Shown here piece by piece: positions 60,901-62,684 of a stretch of 64,000 nt of DNA. The translations under genes were made by a program, and so were the position numbers. The stretch's first letter is position 1, and each line of letters starts with the position of its first letter. The DNA comes from an uncultured Adlercreutzia sp. (GTDB taxonomy: Bacteria; Actinomycetota; Coriobacteriia; Coriobacteriales; Eggerthellaceae): NCBI GenBank assembly GCA_910589165.1, contig CAJUSP010000001.1:182919-246918 (forward strand). The letters are read 5' to 3'. The notes beneath the pieces are model-generated. The model saw only the letters and a program-made list of their open reading frames with translations. It was not told the DNA's origin and did not search any database.

Positions 60901-62684
60901 ACGCCTTCAACCGCCAGCTTTCCGAGGACGGCACGGTGGTGCGCGCCGGCGAGGCGCTCACCTACGTGGCCGGCGACGGCGGGGCCGAGGAGGTGCGCGC
61001 GAACACCATCGTGACCGGTGCCGCCTTCCACCGCCTGGTGCGCAACGAGCTGGGCGAGGAGGTGCGCAAGGACTACCCGCAGGGCTACTGGGAGTTCGAA
61101 GACCTGGCCGCCACCGAGGAGCGCGACGACTTGGGCGACATGAACCGCACCGTGGTCTACGGCTACCGCGTGAACGTGACGGAGATTCCCGAGCGCTTCG
61201 CCGTGGCCAAGATGAACCGCGGCGAGGAGATCGAGGTCGATTCCGATCTGGACGAGACGACGACGCGCCTCGACCCCGAGGGCGAGGTGGCCGTGGGCGG
61301 CCTCGTGGTGCTCGCGCAGCGGGCCGAGGAGGCCGACGCGCCCGAGTCGAAGGTGGCCGGCCCCGACGAGGCCGATTGGTCGACGCTGGGCTCGCATTCC
61401 AGCTACCACAACGACGCGGGACTCGTGCCCTTCGCCACCACGAGCGTGGGCGGCTATGTGTGGATCGACTCCGACAAGGACGGCCTGCAGCTGGAAACTG
61501 ACGAGCTGGCGGTGGGCAAGGAAGTGGTGCTCGAGCGCCAGGCGGCGTCGTTCGCCTCGGCCAAGGCGGCTGGCTGGATGAGCCGGGTGGCCGATGGCGC
61601 GACGGGCAGCGATTTGGATAGCCTCGGCGAGCCGCTTGAGGCGGCCACGCGCTACGACGACATCCAGTGGGCTCTCGACGCGCTGACGACGTCGAAGCCC
61701 GATACGGGCGACGGCGCGGCCGACGAGCCCGGTGCGGGCGACGAGGGCGCCGACGAGCCGTCTCGGGGCGACGAGCCCGCGGAAGGCGGCGAGGGCGACG
61801 GCGTGGTCGGCGGTCCTGCCGAGGGCGAGACGGATTCGGATGTTGCCGGCGATGCGGACTTCCAGACCGTGGTGCTCTACGCCGACGGGCTCGCGGTGGC
61901 CGACGGCAACGACGGGGCTTTCGTGCCGGGCGATTCGGCTGACGCGCCCGATGACGGAGCCACTGACGGCGACGGGGCCGACGAGGATGCCGCGGCCGCC
62001 GAGGCGGCGGCCCGCTGGGAGGCGCTGCTTGCCTTCGACGCCGCCGACCCGTCCGCCGACCTGCCCCGGGCCGAGGACGACGGCGTGCTGTCCGAGGGCG
62101 CCTGGGAGACGGTGGCTTCCATGGCCACCGACATGGAGGGCTCCTACCTGTTCGCCGGCTTGCCGGTGACCGACCAGTTCGGCAAGCCCTACGTGTACCG
62201 GGTGCGCATCCAGAAGCCGTCCCAGGCCGAGTGGATTCCGCTGAACGTGGGCGACGACGACAACATCGACAACGATGTGGCCCATCTGAACCTGCGTGGC
62301 CAGGTGGCTGATGCCGATACGGGCATCTCTGAGCCGCTCGGCATTATCGGCGAGCGCGGCGCGGCCAACGCCTACGGCCTGGCCTACCAGGTGCTCGCCC
62401 CGCAGCAGTGGACCCGCGACGCCAAGCATGCGGTGGACCCGGGCTACTACGTGGAGGAGACGCCGCTCGGCGAGACGGCCGGCTGGATCACCCGCGTGTT
62501 CGACGAGGATTGGCTGACCCGTGTGTTCCACGGCATGCTGCCGCAGACGGGCGATCCCACGGCGCTTCTGCGCATGGTGCTTCTGGCCATCGCCGGCTTC
62601 TCGGCCCTGATGCTGGCGCTGTCGCTTCTGCGTCGCCGCGAGGAGGAAGACGAGGAAGTGCGCTGGGTGAGCATCACCGTGTAG
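24945..62684 (+). CDS. Giant LPXTG-anchored surface protein with SdrD_B-like and PASTA domains (about 12,580 aa)
   Basis: One uninterrupted frame of 12,579 codons from ATG 24945. GAGGGA seven bases upstream favours this start; ATG 24906 and TTG 24870 have poorer sites. A signal peptide with a long polar N-region has its core at about 49-66 (VLSVSLSLLLALTMF) and cleavage near residue 73. Then come two divergent copies of one module (about 166-606 and 759-1192) around a Pro/Glu/Ala linker. A very long Tyr/Asn/Gly-rich beta region follows, then prealbumin-like modules (about 5050-5690), an Ala/Thr linker, and a second beta region. About ten SdrD_B-like modules run from residue 8777 on, two PASTA domains lie at about 11476-11612, and LPQTG is at 12532-12536 with a membrane span and charged tail. 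It is probably a cell-wall-anchored stalk-like adhesin; its ligand is unknown. Confidence 0.9.
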   Translation: MQQMGSTNEREKSLGSAEGAAVDSGAHWHTRVRANGAPQNSFTAKTWTKVLSVSLSLLLALTMFDATALTSYAGELEDTATPLAESIGEEGGELATPEAPDTSWAADLQDQDHEAAIEALLPDGTTDASEVLPQVTVASEEAVESDLSSKVRPALIAYGTPLGASQGFYVKGAPVAAFFELGDAVTRLEGGYLAGSKPGDRFVLTLEVPFLYPDADGNAQPTYSEEEWRYRTALAAVADAVTAGEEGAAADISEALVQASDRAATDDPSGAMRAAVYADGVPQGWSVWQEHGGAYLPVTDDMMAEGVSGRLVLRYDANDGKLDAAAALPELSLGLVGGVPEGTPVSVYYGYEYHSFTPAAAEGDKPQTLYGDVKRGAAGSYTLANDRNDSTATMTATALPAAMPRTADGTGKSYLAHTVTYEVPENAPAATAVALGAFYPATAAGTRALTLDTLMAYRADDDGNPVENTANGAVDTSDEAREQSTFVGVPGKGGVIVLDVTGLTEEEIASLNPLKASTLEALGLTPLPYGVAADGRLSLARTGAAGAIEPGSSRTLYIAAPYGESDLAFEPGTDTSASVQAVFDAQISTVASGDNVVYAQCLTDETAFAVAEMGDAFRTDEEAEAARSEAPALPGVGTPDGALTPEGPATEEPAEAPEPADTPQGADEPTAEPELADEAAEAPAENYLTHPEQAPLQLYTAETGAALFASRLANSFMAAPFANEKVEKLADTLLDPNLHIGNGTPVDGATNTVMIKTSEQVYMSLQPNPTYSKGYLGKSDIFELEDRRDAAVIFRLDIPYLYFNNKGSVETLDATEWEKKNTETQAADLKFPNDHQRLAYFPDTDAINRYDFSQDGKNWYTVEEMTDEETGFIPKGLSGTWYVRYKGTGDKLYQLHPGALTLTGQVRFVGTVPDNTGASVLLGYQYQTFTNDDGTEKVGYQETVVEPGRKRADGAQNVLRATFIQTNLKWEIVNKPLNTPVLWDHYNYAVYKVDVENVSDTRDSEIDFINYVLMFDASSGSTPGIRADDLLTWKSTDGGKSFHKNDNLVYEDTGATYIGKPKEGGALIYDVSKLTDEEIAQIDLVDFSNVGDFNLTEMSYATGGKAGQITVDIHESAMPYGKHLFSHTEKANLSVSPDFTPSEEESSHHTLLVAMPYTTNYGSGAGGYAKAKLRTLATVNFGNRGYDKDGNSNDYQWMKEHTCQSSFSAPKHGVTLAKWAISPTNGSKATRQDAPLGEMVTYTIDGMANKGNTPLFGIDDKTSYGPELSDALPDGFQLSGITVRVNASNQSALVGEGDEARRHPALSDWYDTASGNAVLQFQVKDASGNVSWKNLTTGLTEIERAADDSYAVYRLGEVDTVEGGIAEMLEAAGVAAVPGKKYAAGKKPALEFTGVFRLLFNHALPADTVIASSVDVTGLMMERSSNGANNWYDNKADITYGKRLWSVSPDGYTQPKVVTPAATATFKPVDPAPIEVARVFSMYDGSGTTDVNMTTEAKRRNALVNNANAGYRFYFGNTSASRMAPAIIEVGPIPDGRNPIKDAAGNVTLPSQKTPQFVANQIKLGAGFFGDDPTAVVDGAITLTYYSTTAAGDILPQIMTVPLSKFTAEKRDEKLTGNYYYDLPASVGYLTKVSIPLKSFKKGVTVDQAKAMVEILGTPVAVGDITVGATFRTDYLNPASNVPATPDEATLHSMYVPIKPTVEASTGWVDASGAAKSGAVPYRWGDLENETAYFRYDLTNDSNYAISNFDMDLLVNGTTKQSDGTRDVWRGFLVRSVVIPGFAYGPTTVYDENGNPKRDEDGNIVTETRWHYTHGSVASVDVFDVNNGTASIMEAEDAIAPNKSYAIEDTIRTLPAAGGAVDMGDGSVLTLAANGTLTLKVATDGIVNGAVSAGAAEKAPVKMVRVRYGKVNDHTPKGASPQVYLYGRADTHTSVTTNVQGFATTSSYGPDMQLPRGIRKEGNSRNYMAHSATMTFGTFDSSIAWSVTKAKGVRPSPDKELTGQNVEVANYSDGNAYHFTLKNSGLNRADDATVTVSIDDLSPYLKDPVNDVQGFKTRTVAFNEGLFNFGSTVRANNDPATLGSALKGATFYFRQVNDDASITAKGEAVTLSLDELKAAAASADADGTFTLDMTTGKFAGVASLYLEAIELAYSEIDPYFSAAKDVKVTLTGQVNHWYNNKVTEGTLNNAPIEYSKVRATLGIKQTAPLDNPNNAKSAQAFFKVYFPALAVHSYGQYGPVWNESQNTATFSHGSCSDGSYTLVAVPYDRDFKMWVNLYNERNVSTLDDLDITIKTPMAFDRSLDLAGNATADWAGFHTTKATVNAELFEVFKHGTVGTITFTGKPEGANSEKAPDVVWTIQPDAAYRASARTPIPAAAALPAYFEDAEGGRYEFNAEGDLVIDEETLREHGIMNLTEVKLTRWQDMDVDNSSNRNEQSIVFEGFSDQNFDTYKNLTAKTENYLLKLRGENMIPGMLGTPVTRNDLSQIYMSKMYFDTLNRSALYDSNANGTTSAPTNGRRFSQYALGSWDTCHSRHNSSYASDAEYNYALDVGYKSQVSLLADFRQVNSNYNQAAPERVCHTEQGPWSSYNFAGRNLTYVSPRTYNTGMVLHMTQTMDNKYFDSYYLKIRRKSAQYFDKITVTYSDGKTMEVTGDEIKALLAGTDADAVQKDKDGAQYFRLNLLARDEAGEPLKSFGSGQSTADSYRHPFDDYENVVPTKPGNPLFTVTKIDYVIRINQQQFVKGDNRYISGEGNWTDSSTAGAALNVPDYGTWFGMTNDDRADITDHMAIEVNGRMYTETPTSGMNMYVDTALEVGGTASGNNRPGHVALVRSDTKDKRANNNASNTALDNDKGRFASGWSFQDYHRTGDYWHHYDGVAYMRHLRSRTNVVARVDGNYVMQGINWGGTDYTGLYDADDYRRGTTHALFGGDVNFATSFYRHTVYRGYYSGDQSYSSTWGADTYWPNDWGWNYTAANDKVTVSDTLPWCQPDEDLAYYGFLSTGLHVQNGVLSHLRSYDRATITFTTRQWKATEDKNADGFAIFEEKAEESRTFQLRADGLYLKNGEAWDKMSDEGLEFLTRTGTAGSGGYIQFQRPDEESHKSLEAYKSANGGRMVVIPLNANEFIGSYTMDLGPYNGNGDITAEHTGVRVDRDGDCNVVDIQVLGRPYIYKGQKHPAFKSATAHTGCADVADARNHMSTRAYHFGNLLKAVNDYAATDTANLYNGAAAAGVHQGANDWRGSSGASVTHRNNDTAWFLGYLIPFEYYSYLSVNQTGANYDAKNHPDVVDYQADNLTPTIVRYEARFRNNNDKNEGVDDENRAAHISQVRLRASWNPAFTQSATGTADALRLQKIYVPKQFVTVGGHDRDSAWFEARDFQFAVRNVTTGTTATVKLSWDDMVRLGVLSGTVSGTGTGATFAGDWNASTVYPDCYVIDVEKYLRLTELKAANADKSADELFALLGLNLAGYQLAAGETEADARAAVVGLVQAGIVGHYTALSRTNTLGGAFADDATVNLTYAAPYVTSAQFLFVSPEANREKPETMLDSGQWLGANRTKNNTDTQHNFAFAYDGVYADREVTDFRTATATGNDVDAGNWNYWSTPTFDKQGNNFGGMRMYDGLTVTDVLTRDPNKNTLVRHEDNSRGYDVSHRLGALVTDMRRGKKVELNGQDRTVFAYDADSASTTSPWSYSPEGTTGTTASDIPNGDVYAGDYVEYHLYVGSGLKKADGTVEKVSTDLTCAGSDNGTPFSLDPLPLEHVDARFEVARGQRIVGWEVEKYYDGTQKKWVEANTAAQGSGSVLPVTASLANADGTVMRPVDPQVDLSQLAGAEQYDDNRNLVFSIGDAYAAAKDNGAAASQIDPGRGVWIRVITQMTDELETDEDYNDTANQTNRSDNPSYQGRALTANFYATAAPLHGFSQYRVYNQNGSGGGNNKAAANFASDGSELGTITGAHRTGEGTADNCVANPATRLWYSFLADHDVRFNGYSQLAAHDHSDTVFHNHVKEVQGNEADANRVAITPEYYDWNTGTLNPKSASGQLANADGNRMRLRVTNIRNTTWHEATMTVTVSFMRSVNGTGIVQGAYSDGTNGFDANGNPAGKRYFELTRKPTYTADETIPELGYPRADLTAKAAWSSTTPAKRLGLTNASSADARAQALLPASVNLVGDGVDTTVADRRPSVKIEYYVPNWTATEVPAASTLETRATVVPAEALPTTSYSGAWVSYEELEARYTVNDPTAAGSGAASTPEGHTANGNVFRDVTGVRMTYYDVPAAARGGQANRAGDQPVAFPLDDVSLLGVSRYEDTRLDTTAVNHTSGEQENLWRPYAQADVSFTHTDRQVTTLDFVDMAKSSGPDPVLRDNEPVTHPVGLTKQDEGKRKITTVWRRTPVMRFQAQVFQTQAQAEATYNPEAPQKTGYVAGEQLWYKNSLLNMPKNSNAGITTLEGELYNPVFYEMIPTDYLKNESDGTLTAQYLADHLHIRWVENYRERDTGTVKNPDKDVYAQRTNGMKLVVEPVANYTLPDYGGAMIYNNYSATRGNGQNTSNVSTMGGHGNYFSPLDPRGANVSQTTPFTLFKISWYPLSAELPEGAVEATQWRTENAADNGGSIVDDRLQYDRPIDTVMPDSTRMEVGDRIELSFDVYASVDNLPQVYQRHGVTGDRLVAGQGTTGLEPAYFPRVGEYYYADYNSYSGSNWTGRINPLAGAQGWLDTWGAFNFNTAGILMDLDFLMLDSAFSGDKPEQTDTWEMFDGSYTYIPGEANSYGHYSTGWDVNNWGVNGMGCYAYPYSTDGNSLNYHSNIQSSAGSDATHIGYFLDSDVKTANNKQPIRYTPRPKAGTKASVESQLPDDTHYVWWYDGSNGQNVGASNQAAENSYANGASALTNRHRYVRDWYSYVVKPRVNATPDNARWNSATPLVWSETRLHMQKAWLATSSRFISAAAATEGSGVSNYEAQRNYRTEDAHAGWTPGNYDYSGQHYRDHRGVMVGQYTTALEYNQDFISELIAYNYGDRNLDGVEFTYVMPRGVEPIVGGTVTELEPDEDLDADVVTYTGKVVMQVNAPGLEDAITVDVVNAVGNVVLADFKLTPNEPVVLGGMEAADAEGGEGTPYTFPEGDYWIVIKEVGATPEGLPFETGEYTYNVLVTGDDGKQTVERRPTAYKPLAFHITAHDGVVAANPSTTTGADGKETSTGITASAEAAKLPEKNKIYAEPNDEGVLVPVRLSRYEGTVAGGLTPDGQTVITINKKNYVVDEASGKYVKCSDAGRFVEVDVYDPSVPSEITAELTLSRIEHDSTVTLQVNAEGAAPEHPATVAVVKVTPRTVAHEVTEPVLDEEGNPTYDEAGEPVVTTTTVSETVYDEGEVVEGLGAVSVAANELVQIAELPRGHYAVKFLSSPQMPSELGGGRTFTLPEELVPFYVVGLGDAIVLPTFTLDHVWDTSTLSLTVTAPFADTDAEVLIRDEAGNVVDPATGASVLPGDDGEPVDDAPYRLAVTPGAKTDLVQLPRGTYRVSLVTTPTMNYTYTVKEPVYENGVPTGEEADVEKAGVWDFTGPTEAFVVEADGHGGALNLSMECTLAAAPSVVDGQAAVRVHLVAEGAPAGTKATYSLHKVQVTGEGDDAVESEIEVQERASVLLNRPVFLKSLGAGTYRLRIVEDVTCDDGTTFAKTADPIEFTVEGASSVDVGYTFTEGATDPDPDEGEGEGEGGEAGADEGAAEAAALSEALAEVVGALASETAGALAAADLTPAPTAAPAALTDAETTADTPASDADATTLASADAPAALFAAAAPVPTRVAPTSDALATTFAAAANAAGASEDIDLFGDGVVRPRIQAADIMDDEDAFAGEPGTIDETATTFSASPTAFFSATAEEGEAPSEGAVDTNDLADLSARIKPQVYLLKSTTGVGGNYSQDPYASTSWVDISDLMELEVVQTPTSAFADYYAPSSIQDPYLYNSNSNAAAAGIANTADASKGTYTAVAAEGSTNQSVSYRDSSQPWVLKVKVKQDLAKWFNRTGDMKATDAADPDFIRTWGAYAQYADVLRALLNGNTGGYQIKVNIPSHVFGVNENEHWYDRVLARPWDDPDKVIGQNKAAGEEPSRSSAYYQVYDYDHFEGLSRDRTNNLQPFGMDYKYTLQRWYRHGSEMQLAGAPNMPAVNGYTVQNNTVRTTAPEDTSTVVDPMGTAAQNLDFWKRAYKDESATGPVLYAQTGTSAVMRKPVVRVWNTLSLPDVLGGDAESGTVTDGVGATSANYYMEAETDTRQLNVHVENRFWWDAFARNYADNNYSGYVINENRWHTYSREGGQMGDLILPVVTVVLPFGTTPVHRETRKPYGQWPGVTQTFLYEDWDIAQSVNASWGNSGQVDQNEPLEWLKANFAATVTYEKVEADATQYPADDINDDNYRFVVRFLPKGNDLNGDAATEQRIRSHEMNTFKFSIAMTEEPEWEELPLHKEASRTTESIRTYVTSALTGYKSLVDNDIAGNPYTVGAPARYRGAGDWRQRDVRLDAVSASYMTVCDGNGNWSNVVWRTGSYLGTTAYNDAHGSAAYRFQWEYDNVFPGGYCSSNYYCDPANGRHNRWHHFEAVTRLPYNYYNAGTQTNDQVQYNHLAGYFGTYTERDGSLRPGAARVPLTGNVGNEGLNISEYNFRTQYGLSKATTNNLNNNYQDAAGAPTADSTNSQATKTEAFATRRDGVQATHVDAGAFAASKIRLKTPTLGSAFSIENEPATQPTDKADFTEAEAAIAGGELSANATLPLPGAANGAKLVNDDADAAAGTFEYDDEMWFSATFRNSVISNKAASGQQGKEGALQHAKLVFSVYLPEQVTFYNKAKLMNLGEVVTPADYERLFCDYEGDDYSFYVEYTYKDRHSDTGVVKNPLTGASVYPKREKQQKKYLRLTPKQLIEQGWTVRVRVQPDYDKDSYGALASGAANKHSEYGKPDADDAADTVDAPDVKSAERAGGETVVFELTPPDDASDAEFVHHASLLSAFWDNVRADGYLGAGDVVTLKVRTRIDNVGDAESALADLTDENGEPLTYAEQLQAVRTWSTEATRAYFTAEDRDVAWLPKETGWSHRWAGASETITVGKNEKLYAAKTDGAGNVVYGADGFPLAVALVDPDGADEQTVTLEQGKLYLRPTVEENSADVYGVGGFNNQSPEYFQWVDEPSLVYDAEGHEDPDTKDWIDDVDYDRDGVFLSGDKKTSKKDKRATLPERHMSSLSGLFTIRKPSASVRVDTGVVRVPTNDINSTDSTQSGNNNLWVTQAINTGAAVNSFIVDWQVPLWALGYQTNENAPLSSPTVPTGKVTPDIDTVRSGVWEIPGTYQHKLVNPVTGDVTFTSEGDHYFTEAGVEVGTWRIDFGHPIPEKLCADGVKRTVYPYYANEDNDYVPLEGAEPVPNEDIDKSKDKVAYVFKATTQRVPVDTPEAAANREIEKKLWVLVYVRRADTDIKKDNNGYVEQNGSAANDRENFSVPGTDADRDYFFGEDDAYDFNTAGEANTYPWELIGYTNVAKKQNLSFTSGVAQAGTQIRQVRWVIRACDVDGAGNPIIDDESLSHEVPVPTGFRLAVDADPDTAASEEPDAVDPLRNNTAWQKRKDYNDQVIYKYVDRNLGNVNYLDMSQVYKIGPNKLYYFGEVITTRKGEGGRTLSKEEMDAALAGTAPATPVGGTDCWDRTMQGDLIVEAYQSEKVIGTALPSTVTDNAAGIVGHAFISELPKVQVQAALYGVRSLIERPAGQSMQVLADADTPAAVTSAVAEALAAGGAEVTGATTAAEGATDGATDEKNPNQDPNLVKSDSVHVNHFASVVPRYDDTKYALYERSRAGFFRSDEKPTIKIDAKQWYFSGTNNNGYGWNSESIMLDPEDSLFLRYEVTLYNISEGQLRLLGYDPADESTPYHVDTCTNPSISTLLPRIQNYGPTPSSMFDTLPALTANQQKRMNQADVVRDIGTKLQKLKDDDRAAFEAQLTALANQLEALCGRELSDAKPALAPGILNGNDVPETSRADIEIIINALRAQVKVLRGYHPRVIDENGNDIPEGEDISTVEASDALVAGKNIYAQGNALQKRVEKERPYSRVFQYVPASDLFATATADGQKDWSGNRQAGDKYDYANDGGGSTQRTVKAGAALSPLSESYRRVPTSATAGDASHMNNQVPLWTYRVVKFKEYLRDEATGFLWLQNEDKTYEFVGTMNDEGKIVKDLPDTMTEPPTAPEGKVVPFSSLTDFTELPVSTSTAAIRPEEGRTKLGADVLPNGGTEITAKDEFAYLYNVGGASTLSATVAAADEADSGAQEGDGVNDNATSNTRRSLTWNFRGQNGTRGTLNPGEAIIIDFMMQFSPNSSASTDVGNALILSSYADKAGSYDFYDYPLFRTEQLAGSDQKVTKLVTKATLNDPNSTITKDSSYRSDLNDGNGNGDRSETLLRKDTPSIGWSNNDQVIQEKMVQPKWTDEKYSKKSQTAAVPEGGSYTYELIQQYTGVNDSTSLLYKHSTFADVLPHPDDKQASTYDVNGKIFNLRQSQWSGWLQDLDSIRMEYTDTTPTEEGDITGKYELRIAAGKDPVTGETLEAQAQVWVGPIKTENGKYLPMTYDDVVEPIDVAHSQPDASDWGDDKYDEFITRWTTQKTTGITLGADGRTVESQIPVSQSMASLNMVDINDLKAYVAKNPSQKEALTRCISTVWCRVLDDDLVLMARNGDVRLKYDLKAPLNLPKYLGSANKTYKSIDGLPEDATPLQQRLYETSQWNTFMSMVDYRQGENGLTYRKLENKPAGVYVDAPEGYGYIGSYVWLDSNWDTLQNDTKGEVVKDALGRDTTYHKAANGRYILSTEKSIKNGAYQYTYDNGKLTSALFNDLNYDGKPDDPGINGVTVELLNEWGVPVNRNGDAVVQVKMDANSSKLTWVKADPQTGRAIKGLYGYEPITTADNVDLGAYVYTTESDYYNNRGYYMFSMLKPGTYRLRFTFPQQYASYALTTKRIGATSAPVVKMDEATGKVVYPGDTEDISAHMMVTRNSSKMVALSDPIEVEPVVFDAAAYAAGNDPDHEIYDAKMTSYNVGIALPVVYEGVAYRDDKLAGFEEMEEDPDLGDDGGEEENPGGDAGSGDIFAQAASVPVAASAAADDAPELPGISLMSLTPDNAPAYDESAGELPSFIMVNGKPTLNMNKYVEEDGSVDPELIDGVLDWVNVNLDEDNPYEWAVQRDEMRLKNMEVRVMVQNAQTKQWEQAYDTDGNMAVAQTDCYLEVTLDGGATWQRAFDATGNLVSAEVLTEVMLGTRPNGDFRWTPVSAGAADATGAFSFSLEPFHNYKIVCKDTRERLLKPSVMTWENDPLARPTKNAEDQSQVTDAAGNKRPADEVAAMWDNDLWLKSGTAETNSFYAEVPTDALGRAIYEDPKNIWKGYKIYDKLALGWIDGTRGFLGNYVWSDKSGYTENGAMVHYDGLQGDVPNIGVGRVKVTLEQYYWLPADASAADAGAYNPGTTNGTYGKGRWVLNNLEYKTTMSSSSGSYIFKGVTTTVADPNAPKTVADEDKAKYLAGYRVRIDRDALKSVARDYGLTFRNELSPAAGNFDEEIDSDASMAATLVRDGEGNPYYRDGKPVYAYYLNEANSGDPLAGGMGAGSLTPTGGHDVDVSYQQMIVVAGNRDTLAKENLVAYLVSIGKASSAEADGLVANNSIDVLLGKVTADELRDYLVGAGYLGKDDTPSLAEMQELAASASNTTEGNDRAVQGGVSLSAPRAVYDLGAAQRIEHWDVGLVEVPRSAISGRVWHDEDYDGVMEDGEAGLAGESVSLEQYWWNGTEWVRNERFGADVRTSVKDSWRTETRKDFMGVDYPVWLRDYTDGAGAKVTVELKAEADTLPMADTAAGGFVYTTTDEDGVYTFENLPSAYTNDEGEHFLAGYRVVLNGLHQEQTRNEAGEVLYATPWMMTNYHQGDDVLADSDVADNQSPVATSYAVVGREGAEGAVRAQNGQIILADTVSAERVNALQPSQVELPASEVHEGAAGTVRYDYLTKREHVVDGGNVGELPVPRREITGRVWHDADYDGTQALIEVEEPVLDEDGNPVPMLDENGMPVLDEDGTPKMMTRKRQAYDAAEPGIAGESVTLTQWYWDGAAWVQNTAFCTDGFNVLAAVATDEWAQGGPCEASLDGGAVTLTTNEDGVYSFKNLPTAYVGDDGTLYLASYRLTLAGLEQQEVRDGSGTVVSRVPWLMTRYHAGAVSTDSDVDDALPGTEAVYELLGRESAFEQSVPAGVRARAGQVILAAPKAAATSVMGGKTTIVDLPLAEAIEGAEGSAAFDIMRAKFDDAYDGGDAGQLPVPTRSVSGVVWRDANYDGLQDTETRETLEVTADDGTVTTVEKLVEEGLAGQVVTLEQWYYDPERVNDEAAAFVEAGAYTDLSGNIDAGYESHWFRNDAFGADIYTTLDDEEHPLVAGDWAGATAADGVITATTNAEGLYRFDNLPTAYTDGTGKQYLAGYRVKLAKLAENYDRDTYGLPEEGSWMMTRFHAGTEAAALGIDSDLPDHLGITNTYPIIGREHFVADTATGEGGETTLTPKRYLGQRQEMLEGQIILAGIEGTPRQATSQQAIAATDFSNELSGELTFDVLRARAYGAGEDAVEGGDVGELPPPTQDIVGVFWNDENNDGVQSEDEAGINGARVTLERYIPTADGGWERDPAWGDWSAYDASPVSAWEGEGQHVQYTATQEGPDGEVRDGVYRFEDLPTQRADAEGNKIIYGYKVRYTDAGYQQRAWMIAKYQQKDNFTQDSDLINQNANLMGAGVYDVLLNRADDDSVLGNIAEGNPSNNDNQDVGLLSRDEALSQGGAGADGRTAAPFAAMLSQVFSAAVAEGASLAAVADHYDLGAGSDRAYNDGALLKRKTGVISGVLFQDDDYDGVADEGEKGLEGKRVYLRAWGLHRVADEDCNGHCAEPAAGGEQSWPASAGRITAAGVDGAPLTGYHYEWVEEADVLEALTDDTGAFVFDDLPAATRNIKNGDLNDWQGEGGGNAGTLVTDDWDEWYLLGYTLEVEGASRESLGARAGETVVGLPVTRLLNDEGDDIASLNASKVHRAADSAAMNERLANSAAYGEDRYAITLNAVNEQGADKTVLDGRLVLADAATTADDAVGATEPAYYVNANGMEFDLSTIRDARHMNGGFGPFGTASITGVAWDDANYDGIRNFRELEGEGEDGDEDSEPGAGDGEADEAPSTITELEKPLAGETVYLTQEYLENGRWVFNPAFGDGVDPKVGELVAKRTYVLVRHAKSMPNTEYTLMRRTAAGELVSAFADEAGEPACDADGNRLDLWFTSAENAKVDGSTVFAWPEGAEAGLFADGMAMTDGAGATYTLSLAPNTEYAVVCRQTDADGAYVESKTPMFVMTPGEATLSAPFAEGPVTATAQTILFTEKENWWKGSSDADVAGADEAAGSAWNGWEYAAVPEGTDPATLDREAWRPADEAGFVQIGGLSQRTRYTLMARVRPFGEFLIPDVANQPADEAAATLAGLGLAVEAERTHEFNDAVPAGAVVRTVPAAGSKAQAGETVALVVSSGAPQAVAVADVAGLAPEEATGRLEMAGFRVKVAADEQYSDEVAAGLVATTKPGAGSVALQDSLVTLYLSAGPRPVEPVDPIVPGPEGPAPEEPGGEGESGDTGDGGDTGDTGDAGDAGDAGDAGDAGDAGSGETGGLETEPEPEPEPEPALVPAVYTLMAAAPLYRSPALTRPALASAGEGFIYDGAADGLGELSVVTLSDVVGDSTGYLPWGLPDTEENRQKAEKPSPAGSRAVITDAQGAYTFDKLQVFLQKDAQGKLVEYQTPGATDEVLQARYTVYMAELNNGYVMSRYHVLGGSGADSDLTRSETGALTLRQTVTYQGGLTVNDGRVYLNRESTNVRGSVYGSQYDEDATWVSEDGQPEWADGADAPDDAVALFDVPAPAGRRLDAGAKAPNKNVIAGTVWNDGNNNGYFETAEEGVIGAEVVLTRYWYDEESGQWIYDDAFNRQLSEDGTVVRAGEALTYVAGDGGAEEVRANTIVTGAAFHRLVRNELGEEVRKDYPQGYWEFEDLAATEERDDLGDMNRTVVYGYRVNVTEIPERFAVAKMNRGEEIEVDSDLDETTTRLDPEGEVAVGGLVVLAQRAEEADAPESKVAGPDEADWSTLGSHSSYHNDAGLVPFATTSVGGYVWIDSDKDGLQLETDELAVGKEVVLERQAASFASAKAAGWMSRVADGATGSDLDSLGEPLEAATRYDDIQWALDALTTSKPDTGDGAADEPGAGDEGADEPSRGDEPAEGGEGDGVVGGPAEGETDSDVAGDADFQTVVLYADGLAVADGNDGAFVPGDSADAPDDGATDGDGADEDAAAAEAAARWEALLAFDAADPSADLPRAEDDGVLSEGAWETVASMATDMEGSYLFAGLPVTDQFGKPYVYRVRIQKPSQAEWIPLNVGDDDNIDNDVAHLNLRGQVADADTGISEPLGIIGERGAANAYGLAYQVLAPQQWTRDAKHAVDPGYYVEETPLGETAGWITRVFDEDWLTRVFHGMLPQTGDPTALLRMVLLAIAGFSALMLALSLLRRREEEDEEVRWVSITV
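25440..28520 (+). other. Two divergent copies of an N-terminal module in the giant protein
   Basis: Copy 1 (25440-26760) and copy 2 (27220-28520) share the same order of landmarks. GVSGRLVLRY matches GLSGTWYVRY. GYEYHSF matches GYQYQTF. VIVLDVTGLTEEEIASL matches ALIYDVSKLTDEEIAQI. An acidic Pro/Ala/Glu linker (about 26800-27010) separates them. I do not recognise the family. Confidence 0.65.
40090..42020 (+). other. Tandem prealbumin-like (CnaB/SpaA-type) modules in the giant protein
   Basis: About four beta-sandwich units repeat a pattern of hydrophobic strands ending in a Gly-x-Tyr turn: FPEGDYWIVIKEV, LPRGHYAVKFL, LPRGTYRVSLV, LGAGTYRLRIV. This phrase before the final strand is characteristic of CnaB-like stalk domains, which often carry isopeptide bonds; the bond residues were not assigned. 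Confidence 0.6.
42020..42600 (+). other. Low-complexity linker near the middle of the giant protein
   Basis: About 190 residues (near 5692-5886) consist mainly of Ala, Thr, Asp, Glu and Pro, starting with EGEGEGEGGEAGADEG and continuing as Ala/Thr-rich sequence. A new beta-rich region begins after it (RIKPQVYLL). It may mark the seam between two ancestral surface proteins. Confidence 0.7.
59371..59780 (+). other. Two PASTA domains in the giant protein
   Basis: IPDVANQPADEAAATLAGLG starts the first and VADVAGLAPEEATGRLEMAG the second. Each is followed by a variable strand, a V-x-x-T-x-P-x-x-G stretch and a final hydrophobic strand ending VSSG or LSAG. The pattern of Val-x-Gly, helix, and P-x-AG-S is that of PASTA domains, known from penicillin-binding proteins and Ser/Thr kinases as peptidoglycan sensors. 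Confidence 0.85.
59865..59954 (+). repeat. Ten tandem 9-bp units encoding Gly-Asp-x
   Basis: Units of type GGCGATGCT or GGCGATACC encode GDT, GDG, GDT, GDT and then GDA six times. They are followed by a Glu-Pro run (about 59980-60012). This is a flexible acidic linker, and unit gain or loss keeps the frame. Confidence 0.9.
62538..62684 (+). other. Sortase cell-wall sorting signal of the giant protein
   Basis: LPQTG followed by Asp, a hydrophobic span (about VLLAIAGFSALMLALSLL), then RRR. The tail is atypical: after the Arg cluster comes an acidic run EEEDEE and eight further residues ending in SITV. Confidence 0.92.
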